The notes: generated from the letters alone by a model not told the origin. A stretch of 38,031 nucleotides of DNA from Arenibacter certesii DSM 19833 (GCF_000429545.1 NZ_AUCB01000039.1:1-38031); one strand, 5' to 3'. Shown: positions 27,676 through 37,180, counted from the first letter of the stretch. Program-made: numbers and translations.

Positions 27676-29021
27676 ATGAAAAAAAAACAACTACATTCAG
27701 TCATTATAACCTTATTAATTGTTGCAACACTTACTGCTCAAAACACTCCAAAAATACCACTACCCACCCAAGCACAACTCAACTGGCAAAATGCCGAATT
27801 AGCAGCACTAGTTTGCTGGGATTTACATGCTTTTGATGGTAAATTTTATGTACAAAGTGAAGCAAGAGTTACACCAGTTGAAGATTATAATATTTTTAAT
27901 CCACAAAAATACGATATGGATCAGTGGATTAAATCGTTGAAAGACGGTGGGTTTAAAATAGCCATACTTACTGTGAGCCACGAAACAGGATTCTTTTTGC
28001 ACCAAAGCGATGCTACTCCTTATAGTATGAAAGCTTTAAAATGGCAGGATGGGAAAGGCGATATCCTACGCGATTTTAAAGCCTCATGCGAAAAATATAA
28101 TATTCTTCCCGGAGTATATATAGGTACACGTTGGAACTCTTTTTACGGGGTTTACGATTTTAAAGTTGAAGGAGAAGGTAAATTCACGGAGAACAGACAG
28201 AAGCATTATAATTCCATGATTGAAAAAATTGTAAAAGAAATTTTCACAAAATATGGTGATTGGGCAATAGTTTGGTTCGATGGAGGAGCGCACGGTCCCG
28301 AGCAAGGAGGTCCGGATGTATTGTCTATATTTGAAAAATACCAGCCCAACAGCCTCTTTTACCATAATCTACAACGATTAGATATGCGTTGGGGAGGCAG
28401 TGAAACCGGAACGGTTCCATACCCATGCTGGGGAACTTTTCCATATAAATCTATCGGAGCAGTTGAAAGTGCCCAAGAAGCAATTCATGCCAATAATTTT
28501 GCCCTTTTGAAAACAGGAGATCCCAATGGCAATTATTATATACCTGCCATGAGCGATGCTCCGTTGAGAGGAACCGGAGGACATGACTGGTTTTGGGAGC
28601 CAAACAATGAGCATTTAATTAGCCCACTAGACAAACTCGTTAACAAAAAAAAAAAATGCCTGTGGCTGATGTGAAACGCCTGAAAGAGTTTGGCGATGAA
28701 ATTAATCGGAGATTTTCAAATCCAATTGCCACCACTTCAGGAGTCGGGGAAAAGATAAACTTAAAACTTCTTAAAGAGCAAAAAATAAATCAGGTAGTAT
28801 TGATGGAAGATATTGCTAAAGGAGAACGCGTTCGAAAATTTGTTCTGGAAGGTAAAACGAAACAAGGTTGGCAAACTATTTTCGAAGGTTCGTGTATCGG
28901 GCATAAATTTATTCATCGCTTTGATGAAATGGAAGTTTCGGCGCTTCGGCTTAATGTTCTGGAATCAAAAGGAGAACCTCAGCTTTTGGATGTTTCTGTT
29001 TTTAAGATTGAAAACAATTAA
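27676..29021 (+). pseudogene. GH29 alpha-L-fucosidase, inactivated copy
   Basis: The N-terminal part (27676-28674) has a signal peptide, HETGFFLHQ and the nucleophile motif AIVWFDGGAHGPEQGG. It loses frame after DKLVN. There a run of 12 A (28645-28656) stands where the intact paralogue at 30410 has 69 bp encoding MYYNSVGHNTSLILGVTPNP and EGL. The net 58-bp loss shifts the frame. Homology resumes at MPVADVKRLKEFGDE in a separate frame (28656-29021) through to the C-terminus. The N-terminal piece could be a truncated protein of 332 residues that keeps the catalytic Asp, but it lacks the end of the barrel. A pseudogene, unless the A-run is a sequencing error. Confidence 0.85.
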
Positions 29022-29101
29022 TTCTTGTTCTATTGCTGGATTGTTGTTGATATGAAATCAGTGAGACTTTGATTTTGGTTTTCAAAATCATATAGCCGAA
29101 C

Positions 29102-29179
29102 TGATCCCGAGCGATAGTTCCTGTCTGCCGAACAGGCAGGGAGGGATCTCATGGGTTATATTCCCCGCATCTCGATGCG
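29102..29179. repeat. REP-like nested palindromes between genes
   Basis: Outer arms GATCCC (29103-29108) and GGGATC (29143-29148) enclose a GC-richer core CCTGTCTG-CCGAA-CAGGCAGG with several possible stems. A second hairpin CGCAT-CTCG-ATGCG follows (29166-29179). The GC-rich, self-complementary block stands out from the surrounding AT-rich DNA. It resembles the intergenic palindromic elements scattered through flavobacterial genomes, though that is recalled rather than tested. The rest of the 29022-29450 gap shows no recognisable gene; the open frame at 29151-29357 has no coding-like features. Confidence 0.5.
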
Positions 29180-29450
29180 CATAAAATGGCATCCTCGAAA
29201 ACATTGTTTATATATTGATCAGAATAAAGAATTAGAAGCCATTCGAAAAGGGAAAAGGAAAATATTTACTGTAAATTTTCTCACATTATATAACTATGGA
29301 AACGAAATCGGTAAGAAAAATAATCTCGCAATTGATCTCGCCCAAATAACACATTAATTCAATAAAATTGCAAGGATGTATGCATCCAAATTGAATAGAA
29401 ATAAACGGATATCAGGTTTAGAACCAATGAAATAATTTAAAATAATAAAA

Positions 29451-30281
29451 ATGAAAAGTATAATTGTCTTAATTGCAATGTTTATTGGTCTTACGTCAAT
29501 ACAAGGTCAGGAAATAAAAAGTCTGAGTGAGAAATTTGAGAAAGTCGAATTTACATATAAAGAGTTACCTGGTAAAAGTAAATTGCGAATTATGTTGATT
29601 GGCGATTCAAATACGGAAGGTCACGGGGCATATAGATTATTTCTTCAGGATTTACTGTTGCAAAATGATATTGAATTCGATTTTATAGGAATCCGTAATT
29701 CAAATACGCCTGATCTTACACCTAACGGTTTTAAATCTGATAAAGACCATGTTGCATTTTCTGGATGGCGTATTCACGAAGTACAAAATGCTTTTGAAGA
29801 ATATTATAAACAATATACGGATCGAATAAAAGAAGTTGATATTATTTTTTTTATGCTTGGAACAAATGATATGATTGCTGATGTTGGTGTACATGGACCT
29901 CTAGTATCTCCAGACACAATGGCTTTTGAAAATGCACCAAAAAATTATGAGTCATTTTTGAATAGCCTTTTCGTGAAATATCCTGGTGTGAAAATTTATG
30001 TGGGAAATTTATTAACAACTGGAATATCAATTGATGGTGATACCAAAGAACAAGTTAAAGGCTTAGAACAAATTCAAAAGAATGTAATTTCATTTAATAC
30101 TACCTTTATTAAGAATTTACCGAAAAACAATAAAATAAAGTTGAATGGTGGACAACTATATGTTGTAGATATGTTTTCACTATTTCAACCCGATGAACTA
30201 GAAAATAGGTTTCATCCTTCAATAGGAAGCTATAAGAAGATTGCAGATTGTTGGTTTGATAACCTAAGGTTGAAGAACTGA
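29451..30281 (+). CDS. Secreted SGNH/GDSL hydrolase (probable carbohydrate esterase)
   Basis: A 276-residue protein with signal peptide (KSIIVLIAMFIGLTSIQGQ). SGNH blocks: IMLIGDSNTEGHG (S53), SGWRIHE (G-rich block II, ~104), FFMLGTNDM (N139-D140) and NRFHPSIGS (H255). All catalytic blocks are present. It is probably a periplasmic acyl- or acetyl-esterase acting on the PUL glycan. It sits between the two near-identical GH29 copies and differs from the SGNH domain of the two-domain esterase. Immediately downstream (30287-30379) is a fragment resembling the C-terminus of another SGNH esterase. Confidence 0.85.
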   Translation: MKSIIVLIAMFIGLTSIQGQEIKSLSEKFEKVEFTYKELPGKSKLRIMLIGDSNTEGHGAYRLFLQDLLLQNDIEFDFIGIRNSNTPDLTPNGFKSDKDHVAFSGWRIHEVQNAFEEYYKQYTDRIKEVDIIFFMLGTNDMIADVGVHGPLVSPDTMAFENAPKNYESFLNSLFVKYPGVKIYVGNLLTTGISIDGDTKEQVKGLEQIQKNVISFNTTFIKNLPKNNKIKLNGGQLYVVDMFSLFQPDELENRFHPSIGSYKKIADCWFDNLRLKN

Positions 30282-30286
30282 ATAAA

Positions 30287-30379
30287 CGTTACCATTCACC
30301 CGCTACGGAAACACTGGCGAAGCAAGGAAAATTCTTGGCTCAACGCATATTAGAAATTACAGTAAAAACTGATAAATAA
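30287..30379 (+). pseudogene. C-terminal scrap of a sialate-O-acetylesterase-like protein
   Basis: The frame reads RYHSPATETLAKQGKFLAQR followed by ILEITVKTDK and TAA. This resembles the last helix of SGNH/DUF303 sialate O-acetylesterases (an YH...A...GK.FA..ILE pattern). There is no start or catalytic part, so it is a relic. The 128-bp gap between the SGNH gene and the intact GH29 holds little else. The short length makes the assignment tentative. Confidence 0.35.
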
Positions 30380-30409
30380 AAAAAATCCGTTTAGAAAAAA
30401 CAGATAACC

Positions 30410-31813
30410 ATGAAAAAAAATATGAAGAAAATTACACTGCTTGCACTTATTCTAATCTGTGCTTTTAATGTATGGTCGCAGAATGAAGTACCCATACCAA
30501 CGCAAGCCCAGTTAGACTGGCAAAACGCCGAATTAGCAGCACTAGTTTGCTGGGATTTACATGCTTTTGATGGTAAATTTTATGTACAAAGTGAAGCAAG
30601 AGTTACACCAGTTGAAGATTATAATATTTTTAATCCACAAAAATACGATATGGATCAGTGGATTAAATCGTTGAAAGACGGTGGGTTTAAAATAGCCATA
30701 CTTACTGTGAGCCACGAAACAGGATTCTTTTTGCACCAAAGCGATGCTACTCCTTATAGTATGAAAGCTTTAAAATGGCAGGATGGGAAAGGCGATATCC
30801 TACGCGATTTTAAAGCTTCGTGCGAAAAATATAATATTCTTCCCGGAGTATATATAGGTACACGTTGGAACGCCTTTTACGGGGTTTACGATTTTAAAGT
30901 TCAAGGAGAAGGTAAATTCACGGAGAACAGACAGAAGCATTATAATTCCATGATTGAAAAAATTGTAAAAGAAATTTTCACAAAATATGGTGATTGGGCA
31001 ATGGTTTGGTTCGATGGAGGAGCACACGGTCCCGAGCAAGGAGGTCCAGATGTATTGTCTATATTTGAAAAATACCAGCCAAACAGCCTCTTTTACCATA
31101 ATCTACAACGAGCAGATATGCGTTGGGGAGGCAGTGAAACCGGAACAGTTCCATACCCAAGCTGGGGAACTTTTCCATATAAATCTATCGGAGCAGGAGA
31201 AAGTGCCCAAGAAGCAATTCATGCCAATAATTTTGCCCTTTTGAAAACAGGAGATCCCAATGGCAATTATTATATACCTGCCATGAGCGATGCTCCGTTG
31301 AGAGGAACCGGAGGACATGACTGGTTTTGGGAGCCAAACAATGAGCATTTAATTAATCCACTAGATAAACTCGTTAATATGTACTATAATTCTGTAGGTC
31401 ATAACACTAGTTTGATTTTAGGAGTTACTCCAAACCCTGAAGGTTTAATGCCTGTGGCTGATGTGAAACGCCTGAAAGAGTTTGGCGATGAAATTAATCG
31501 GAGATTTTCAAATCCAGTTGCCACCACTTCAGGAGTTGGGGAAAAGATAAACTTAAAACTTCTTAAAAAGCAAAAAATAAATCAGGTAGTATTGATGGAA
31601 GATATTGCTAAAGGAGAACGCGTTCGAAAATTTGTTCTGGAAGGTAAAACGAAACAAGGTTGGCAAACTATTTTCGAAGGTTCGTGTATCGGGCATAAAT
31701 TTATTCATCGCTTTGATGAAATGGAAGTTTCGGCGATTCGGCTAAATGTTATCGAATCCAAAGAGCAGCTAGAGATTATGGAGTTTTCTGCATTTTTAAT
31801 TGATAATAATTAA
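30410..31813 (+). CDS. GH29 alpha-L-fucosidase (intact member of a near-identical pair)
   Basis: A 467-residue secreted enzyme. Signal peptide MKKITLLALILICAFNVWSQ begins at the second ATG (30422); the first ATG at 30410 adds four residues. The GH29 catalytic region covers ~25-370, with HETGFFLHQSDATPYS (~102) and the nucleophile motif MVWFDGGAHGPEQGG, where D202 is the expected nucleophile. GGSETGTVPY (E243) is a candidate acid/base loop. A C-terminal beta-domain (~375-467) includes QVVLMEDIAKGERVRKFVLE. It removes alpha-L-fucose. Bases 30527-31735 are nearly identical to the pseudogene copy at 27793-28943, while the signal peptides and C-termini differ, suggesting gene conversion. Confidence 0.93.
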   Translation: MKKNMKKITLLALILICAFNVWSQNEVPIPTQAQLDWQNAELAALVCWDLHAFDGKFYVQSEARVTPVEDYNIFNPQKYDMDQWIKSLKDGGFKIAILTVSHETGFFLHQSDATPYSMKALKWQDGKGDILRDFKASCEKYNILPGVYIGTRWNAFYGVYDFKVQGEGKFTENRQKHYNSMIEKIVKEIFTKYGDWAMVWFDGGAHGPEQGGPDVLSIFEKYQPNSLFYHNLQRADMRWGGSETGTVPYPSWGTFPYKSIGAGESAQEAIHANNFALLKTGDPNGNYYIPAMSDAPLRGTGGHDWFWEPNNEHLINPLDKLVNMYYNSVGHNTSLILGVTPNPEGLMPVADVKRLKEFGDEINRRFSNPVATTSGVGEKINLKLLKKQKINQVVLMEDIAKGERVRKFVLEGKTKQGWQTIFEGSCIGHKFIHRFDEMEVSAIRLNVIESKEQLEIMEFSAFLIDNN

Positions 31814-31899
31814 ACAATTAATATGAGATTGAGAATGAGTCTTTATTTTATCTTTTTAACAAAGGCTATAGGTGTTATAAATTTAAAAGTAGTAGTCAA

Positions 31900-32560
31900 C
31901 TTAGTCTTGTTGATCATGTTGGTACCATCACGTCCAATTTACCCTTCCAACCAAAAGATTGGTGTGACTACTTTAGATTCTCTTTACGGACCGTGGAAAA
32001 AAGCGAAATAATATGGATTAATTCTCGGTGTCCCTAATGATTCTCATAATTAGAATCACCATCCTACTTGTGGTTTTGACAACCTGGAACTGTTGAAGCA
32101 TTCCAATGGCGGACCTTTCTTGTATTTTAAATCCGAAAAATCCAAAATGGGCCTTGGTGTTGCAGAAAATTTAGAAGGCCCCTAGGTGCAGGTACCTTTT
32201 CCCGTGACTAAACAATCGTGCCATTGAGCTTGGGTATGCTTTTATGTTCAAGGATAAAATTGCATCATTGACGACCGATAATCACGGGATTATAGAATTT
32301 TGAGGTGGGCTATTATGGACTTCTGACGATGGAATTATTTTTGAAACCTATGAAAATGGCTATTATCATGCCAATACTTATATTGATTTTTATAAGACAA
32401 AGGTAGATGTGAATTATGGTCCTAAAATAGACCTTATGCAAAGTTTTAGCGCCCTAAGTCTTATTAATTAGCAATGAGCTAAAATACTTATACGTGCCTT
32501 CTGGCACCAATGTATTCGGAGGGAAACGCACAGCACGTTATATCATAAAATTTAAAGAAC
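31900..32560 (+). pseudogene. Relic of a secreted beta-propeller glycosidase
   Basis: Recognisable propeller pieces occur in shifting frames: SNQKIGVTTLDSLYGPWKKA (about 31950), HSNGGPFLYFKSEKSKMGLG followed by VAENLEGP (about 32100-32182), YAFMFKDKIASLTTDNHGII (about 32230-32300), GGLLWTSDDGIIFETYENGY followed by YHANTYIDF (to about 32395), and LLISNELKYLYVPSGTNVFG, GKRTARYIIKFKE (to about 32560). Several stops and frameshifts interrupt it. It is of the GH43/GH117-like class but does not look like a close copy of the intact gene at 23770. Its 3' end abuts the next pseudogene. Confidence 0.65.
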
Positions 32561-32566
32561 AATACA

Positions 32567-33909
32567 ATGAAAAACCTTTTATTCGGTACAGTGTTATTAC
32601 TTTTCTATTAAAAGTGGTGCACAAGAAGTAAAATTTCCAATCCCCACAAAGGCACAATTAGATTGGCAGAATGCCGAATTGGTCGCCGTATTCCATTACG
32701 ATCTTCATGTTTTTGATGGTGAAAAATATAATCAGCAAGAGAATAGGAAAACACCTATGCCAGACTATAACATATTTTCTCCCAATCAATTGGATACGAA
32801 TCAATGGGTGAAATCGGCCATAGCTATGGGTGCTAAAATTGCTATACTTACGGCTACGCATGAAACAGGATTTGCACTATACCAGAGAGATGTAAACCCA
32901 TATAGCTTAAAAGGAGTTAAATGGCGTGATGGTAAGGGGGATATTGTGGCAGATTTTGTTGCTTCTTGTAAAAAATACGGAATAGAACCCGGGATTTATA
33001 TAGGCATCCGTTGGAATTCTTTCTACGGTATCCAGGATTTTAAAGTACAGGGAGACACTCTGTTTTCAGAAAACCGTCAGGAACACTACAACAAAATGTG
33101 CGAAGGCATGGTAGAGCAACTTACCTCTAATTATGGCGATTTGGCCATCATTTGGTTCGACGGTGGCGCGCACGGCCCTGAATAAGGTGGCCCGGATGTG
33201 CTTTCAATTTTTAAAAAAAATATCAACCAAACAGTTTGTTCTACCACAATCTAGATAGAGCCGATATTCGCTGGGGAGGTTCAGAAAGTGGTACCGTTCC
33301 CTATCCATCTTGGGTACTTTTGGTTACCCTAGCTGGTTTGCTAATGCTGGTGGTGATGGAGGTTTTAAGCCTATAAAATATGGTGATCCAAAAGGAAAAT
33401 ACTATATGCCCGCCATGAGCGATTCTCCGGTTCGTGGTTATATAGGAAGGCATGAATGGTTTTGGGTACCTGGAGACGAGGCTCATATATTTCCATTAAA
33501 AAACCTGAAGGATATGTATTACAAATCTGTAGGTAGGAATTTCGCCCTTATAAAGGGGCTTACTCCAGCTCCTGACGGACTAATACCCATACCCGATGTA
33601 GATCGCTTAAGGGAATGGGGAGAAGAGATTAAAAACAGGTTCTCCAAGCCCATCGCAAAAACAACTGTAACTGGGAGTCAGATTATCCTTTCCTTGATGG
33701 GTGACCAACAAATAGAAAATATTATTTTACAAGAAGAAATTTCAAAAGGGGAACGGGTGCGTGAATTTAATATACAAGGCAAAATAGGGGGTAAATGGCA
33801 AAATATATACCAAGGTTCCAATATTGGCCATAAACATATTATTGAAATTGAACCTATTAAAACTAATGGCCTTCGGTTAATCATAAGTAAGACCAAAGAC
33901 ACTCCCTAG
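32567..33909 (+). pseudogene. Third GH29 alpha-L-fucosidase, pseudogene
   Basis: A diverged paralogue of the 30410 gene. A signal-peptide start at 32567 (MKNLLFGTVLLLFY) hits a frameshift near 32608. The body is open from 32679 (VFHYDLHVFDGEKYNQQENR; ATHETGFALYQ; AIIWFDGGAHGPE) to an in-frame TAA at 33183 where the paralogue has Gln. Further frameshifts fall in the A/T-rich run near 33220 and near 33312 (YPSWGTFGYPS has lost one G). The C-terminal half is open from 33310 to 33909 (GRHEWFWVPGDEAHIFPLKN; QQIENIILQEEISKGERVRE). The nucleophile Asp survives. At least four lesions make it inactive. Confidence 0.87.
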
Positions 33910-33949
33910 ATTTTAGGATTCACTGTCTATAAAATTAATCAGGACAATT

Positions 33950-34299
33950 AACATCAGAAGATCCAGGTTAAGATATACATCCGGAATAGTAATTATATCA
34001 CTGCTCCTTGCTCTTTTCATTCATGGCCAAAAAGTAGCCGGCAAAGTATGAACATTCTTTTTATATTAGTAGACGATTTAGGGTATGACGATTTAGGCTA
34101 TACGGGAAGTTTCATACCGTTAGTGAGCTTACCAATTTCATCTACTATAAAATCTCAAAGGTGGTCGCCATTTTACTCATGCCAGAAAAAAGTAGATGGA
34201 AAATTCAAAATACTGAAACAGAAAAAAATATACGACAACTCAATTAAATACTCAATTAAAAAAGACGAGGGATGGCTAATTATAATTACATATGCCTAG
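33950..34299 (+). pseudogene. N-terminal relic of a sulfatase
   Basis: A hydrophobic signal-like stretch (GIVIISLLLALFIHGQKVAG) ends in a TGA and is followed, one frame away, by NILFILVDDLGYDDLGYTGS from 34048: the classic sulfatase start with the metal-binding Asp-Asp. After that homology stops; the formylglycine motif and the rest are gone. The remaining residues (QKKVDGKFKILKQKKIYDNS and on to the stop at 34297) do not look like a sulfatase and may be the tail of another lost gene. Bases 34300-34436 are AT-rich and non-coding, holding the promoter of the next regulator. Confidence 0.7.
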
Positions 34300-34436
34300 A
34301 ATTAAATTATCTTATATTAAAATTATATTAGCATATAATACTATAAATTGGCTTATTATCTGTCTTTTGATAGAAATATATTGCTATATTGATTTTTAGT
34401 TATTCTTTAATTTTGATAACCTCCTAATTTGAGTAA

Positions 34437-35324
34437 ATGAGACCTAAACTGATAGAAATTCCTAAAAGACCGGAAGCTTCCTTTGAAGTAATTGATTATA
34501 ATCGCAGTTATTTTCATAATCCCATTCACTTCCATTCTTATTTCGAGCTTACTTTAATACTCGAAGGTCAGGGAATTAGGATAGTAGGAGATCATGTGGA
34601 AAATTTTGATAAAGGAGATTTAATTTTGCTGGGTCCAAATTTGCCACATCAGTGGAAAAGTAATTTTAGTATATCTAGTAAAATCTCATTTACAGTTGCT
34701 AAGGCCATAGTTGTGCATTTTCATGAGGATTTTCTAGGACACGATTTTTTTTGCGCTCCGGAACTATCAAAAATCCAAAAACTCCTTAATTATGCAAAAA
34801 GAGGTTTAAAAATAACAGGGAAGACTCAAATAGAAGTAATTGACCGAATGAATATGTTGTTACAGTGTTCTGGTGTGAAAAGAATACAAGAATTTTTAGG
34901 TATACTAGATTTACTATCAGTAAAAGATAATATCCCTTTGGCAAGTATTTCTTATCAAATTCATAATAAAACCAATAAATTAGAGAAATTAGATAAAGTA
35001 TACGAGTATGTTCTGAAGCACTTATATAGGAAGATTCCCCTCTCTGAGATTGCTTCTGAATTTGGTATGAGCAGAACTGGATTTAGCCGTTATTTTAAGA
35101 CACATACCCATAAAACCTTTTCAAGATTCGTTTTAGAAACGAGGATAGGTATTGCTTGTAAGTTACTTCAAGAGAATAAATTTAATGTAGCCCAGATAGC
35201 TTACGAAAGTGGCTTTAACCAGCAGTCATTTTTTAATAAAGAATTCAAGAGAGTTAAAGGTTTAACTCCTTTAGAATATAAAAAAAAGATTCAAAAGAGC
35301 ATGGACTTTATGTCTACAAATTAG
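34437..35324 (+). CDS. AraC-family transcriptional regulator
   Basis: A 295-residue protein. The N-terminal cupin sensor shows NPIHFHSYFELTLILEGQGI (~25-45) and DKGDLILLGPNLPHQW (~60). The C-terminal HTH domain (~185-285) carries SEIASEFGMSRTGFSRYFKT and VAQIAYESGFNQQSFFNKEF with KRVKGLTPLEYKKK. The gene is intact and lies downstream of the decayed cluster on the same strand, in a typical place for a PUL regulator. It differs from the AraC protein at 978-1835. No hybrid two-component or ECF/anti-sigma regulator was seen in the window, so these two are the only candidates for local control of the PUL. Confidence 0.92.
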   Translation: MRPKLIEIPKRPEASFEVIDYNRSYFHNPIHFHSYFELTLILEGQGIRIVGDHVENFDKGDLILLGPNLPHQWKSNFSISSKISFTVAKAIVVHFHEDFLGHDFFCAPELSKIQKLLNYAKRGLKITGKTQIEVIDRMNMLLQCSGVKRIQEFLGILDLLSVKDNIPLASISYQIHNKTNKLEKLDKVYEYVLKHLYRKIPLSEIASEFGMSRTGFSRYFKTHTHKTFSRFVLETRIGIACKLLQENKFNVAQIAYESGFNQQSFFNKEFKRVKGLTPLEYKKKIQKSMDFMSTN

Positions 35325-35370
35325 TCAGTAAAATTTCTTCATCTTAAACGACCTTCATACGCTTGGATGT

Positions 35371-35535
35371 TTAGATTTCTATTTCATCTACCTCTAAATA
35401 TACATGGTTGTCATCAGAAGTAGTGTAATTGATTATTGCTGAGTGTATTAATTCGTGTTTTGGATAAAATAAAACTTTGAATATGAGTCTCGAGTCCTTA
35501 AACCAAGGTATCATCTTAATAACGTATTTACTATA
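35371..35535 (-). pseudogene. C-terminal part of an unidentified relic frame, split by the IS5 element
   Basis: The minus strand is open for 54 codons, ending with TAA at 35371-35373: SKYVIKMIPWFKDSRLIFKV, LFYPKHELIHSAIINYTTSD and DNHVYLEVDEIEI. The frame runs into the IS5-family element. If the element and one TATA copy are removed, it continues in frame to NSVLEVVNSAYSKYV on the other side. I do not recognise the family. It is probably an old inactivated gene rather than a working one. Confidence 0.5.
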
Positions 35536-36987
35536 TAGTCGAGCCTTAAAAAGCCGTTTTATCCAAAATGCTTCTGTAGATCATAAATTTGAACAAGGAA
35601 TATAGTTCTCGAAAAAATCGACAAGAATTTACTTTCCATTTGTTCATCATCCTTTTGAAGTTGAATGCGCCTGCGGCAAGCATAATATTGATGTTGTCGC
35701 CCACGATGCCCTTGTTGAAGTTTCTTCCCAATCGGTGGTCGGCCTTAAGATGTCCGATCACGGGTTCTATTGCGGCCCTTTTCCTGTGTGCTTCTTTTAG
35801 TTTTTTCTGCCTGTACTTTGTTTGGGTCTTGTTATTGAAGGGTTTGGGTAACTGTATCCCCGATTTCGTTTCGACATTTATAGCCCCGGTCTACGGCCGC
35901 TTCTTTTGGCGTTTTTCCGACCAATCTTTCAGTTTGCTCCAGTGTGGGCTCCAAAGTATGGCCATCAAACTCATTTCTAAATCCCATGGCCCCAACGATC
36001 ACTCCAGTATTTCGGGTGAAGACAAAAGATGCTTTATTGCCAAATTCATATTTTTTGTGTTCTTTTCCTTTAGAGATGCACTGTGTTTCTGGTTCGTGCA
36101 GTGAATAGATTTTGTTTTTGCTCGTTTTTTTTTGGGCCAGCACCTGTTTGCACAATTCAAGGTCTGCATGGTAAATGGAGCCGGGCTTTAGGTTTCTCTC
36201 TAGTTCATGGACCAATCTTCCTGCAATGGTCCTTACTTTTTTGCCTGCTTTTCTTGCTTTTGACTTATTTCTTGGATGGTTCCTGAAACGCTGGTCGACC
36301 CCCAATTTTTTTCAGCGTCCTGGTGTAGCTCTGACGCACCGGAAGTCGTTCCTTCTTTGCTACTGCCAGACACTTTTTGATGATCTTCCTGTGCAACTTT
36401 GCGTCAGTGGGGAAGGTGATGTTTTTCTCTTGGACCGTGGTGTCGATACTGACCTGGCCATCATTGCTGTCATCTCCATTGATACGGATGCTCTCCTTTA
36501 AGATCAGCTCCGCTCCAGGTTCTCCGATGCGCTTACGAAAATGGACAAGTTCCGAGGCATCACATGGCTCACAGGAACTGAATTCCTGTTGCCCGCAAAA
36601 ATATTGATAATAGAGATTCTCTGCCCTTTGTTCTACGATACCTTCGTCCGAGATGTTTCGGAGGTGCTTCAAGATCACCAATCCCACCATCAGTCGGATC
36701 GGCTTTGGGGGACGCCCATTATCCTGACAATAAAGTGGACCGAATTCCCTGTCAAAAAGTTCCCAATCCACTCTGTTGCTCAAAATGTAGAGCGGGTGCT
36801 TTTGGTTTAAGGTCTCTTCCAGAGTAAAGAATAAACTAGCTTGGTTTTGTATTTTTGGCTTGGCTAACATAAATCTGAATTGCAAGGTTTATATCATGAA
36901 AATACGAAAATTTGTAGATGTAAACAAGAAAAACAACACATAATATATTGAATATCAACGTGTTGTATAGTTTTTAAGGGACGACTA
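35536..36987 (-). mobile_element. IS5-family element with terminal inverted repeats and TATA target duplication
   Basis: The left end TAGTCGAGCCTTAAAAA (35536) and the reverse complement of the right end TAGTCGTCCCTTAAAAA match at 15 of 17 bases. Both ends are flanked by TATA (35532-35535 and 36988-36991), the likely 4-bp target duplication, though the palindromic TATA leaves the exact edge uncertain. About 1.45 kb, carrying one transposase on the minus strand, broken by frameshifts. Confidence 0.85.
35546..36885 (-). pseudogene. IS5-family transposase, frameshifted
   Basis: The first piece (36265-36885) has the DUF772-type N-terminus (RPPKPIRLMVGLVILKHLRN) and the first catalytic region VSIDTTVQEKNITFPTD. 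The start could also be the internal MLAKPKIQ at 36870. The second piece (35832-36305), in another frame, carries VIVGAMGFRNEFDGHTLEPT and AVDRGYKCRNEIGDT with the second Asp. The third piece (35546-~35800) has AAIEPVIGHLKADHRLGRNF, containing the final Glu. Two frameshifts, near 36290 and 35830, prevent a full product. The large plus-strand open frames across this stretch are antisense shadows. Confidence 0.87.
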
Positions 36988-36991
36988 TATA

Positions 36992-37180
36992 CGCAGAATT
37001 GACAACTTCCAGCACACTATTTTATTTACATCCTGCGGTAGAAGCAAGTGAAAATATTTTGTCTTGGTGATGCTCAAAAATGGCCTCATTCAATATTCTG
37101 TCCCCTAGGAAAACTGGCTCTGATGTACCTGACGCACAAAACAGCAGAGTAACCATATGGGACCACCCATTTAAGCCTTT
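36992..37180 (-). pseudogene. N-terminal side of the relic frame split by the IS5 element
   Basis: Minus strand: GLNGWSHMVTLLFCASGTSE, PVFLGDRILNEAIFEHHQDK and IFSLASTAGCK form a 53-codon open run. A TAA at 37022-37024 follows, then NSVLEVVNSAYS, which continues in frame into 35371-35535 once the IS5 element is removed. More stops lie upstream. WSHMVTLLFC faintly recalls the N-terminus of IS4-type transposases, which is not enough to name it. Confidence 0.4.

Noticed and set aside
29151-29357. 68-residue open frame after the palindromic repeat
   Set aside because: Its start lies beside the repeat, its composition is Lys/Asn-rich like translated AT-rich DNA, and no motif is recognisable.
31823-32011. 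62-residue open frame downstream of GH29
   Set aside because: Only its end resembles a protein family (IGVTTLDSLYGPWKKA); it is part of the propeller glycosidase relic, not a small gene.
34048-34299. 83-residue open frame starting like a sulfatase
   Set aside because: The sulfatase homology stops after the first metal-binding motif, so it is a relic rather than a small functional protein.
35589-36607. Several large plus-strand open frames
   Set aside because: They are antisense shadows of the IS5-family transposase, which has clear catalytic motifs on the minus strand.
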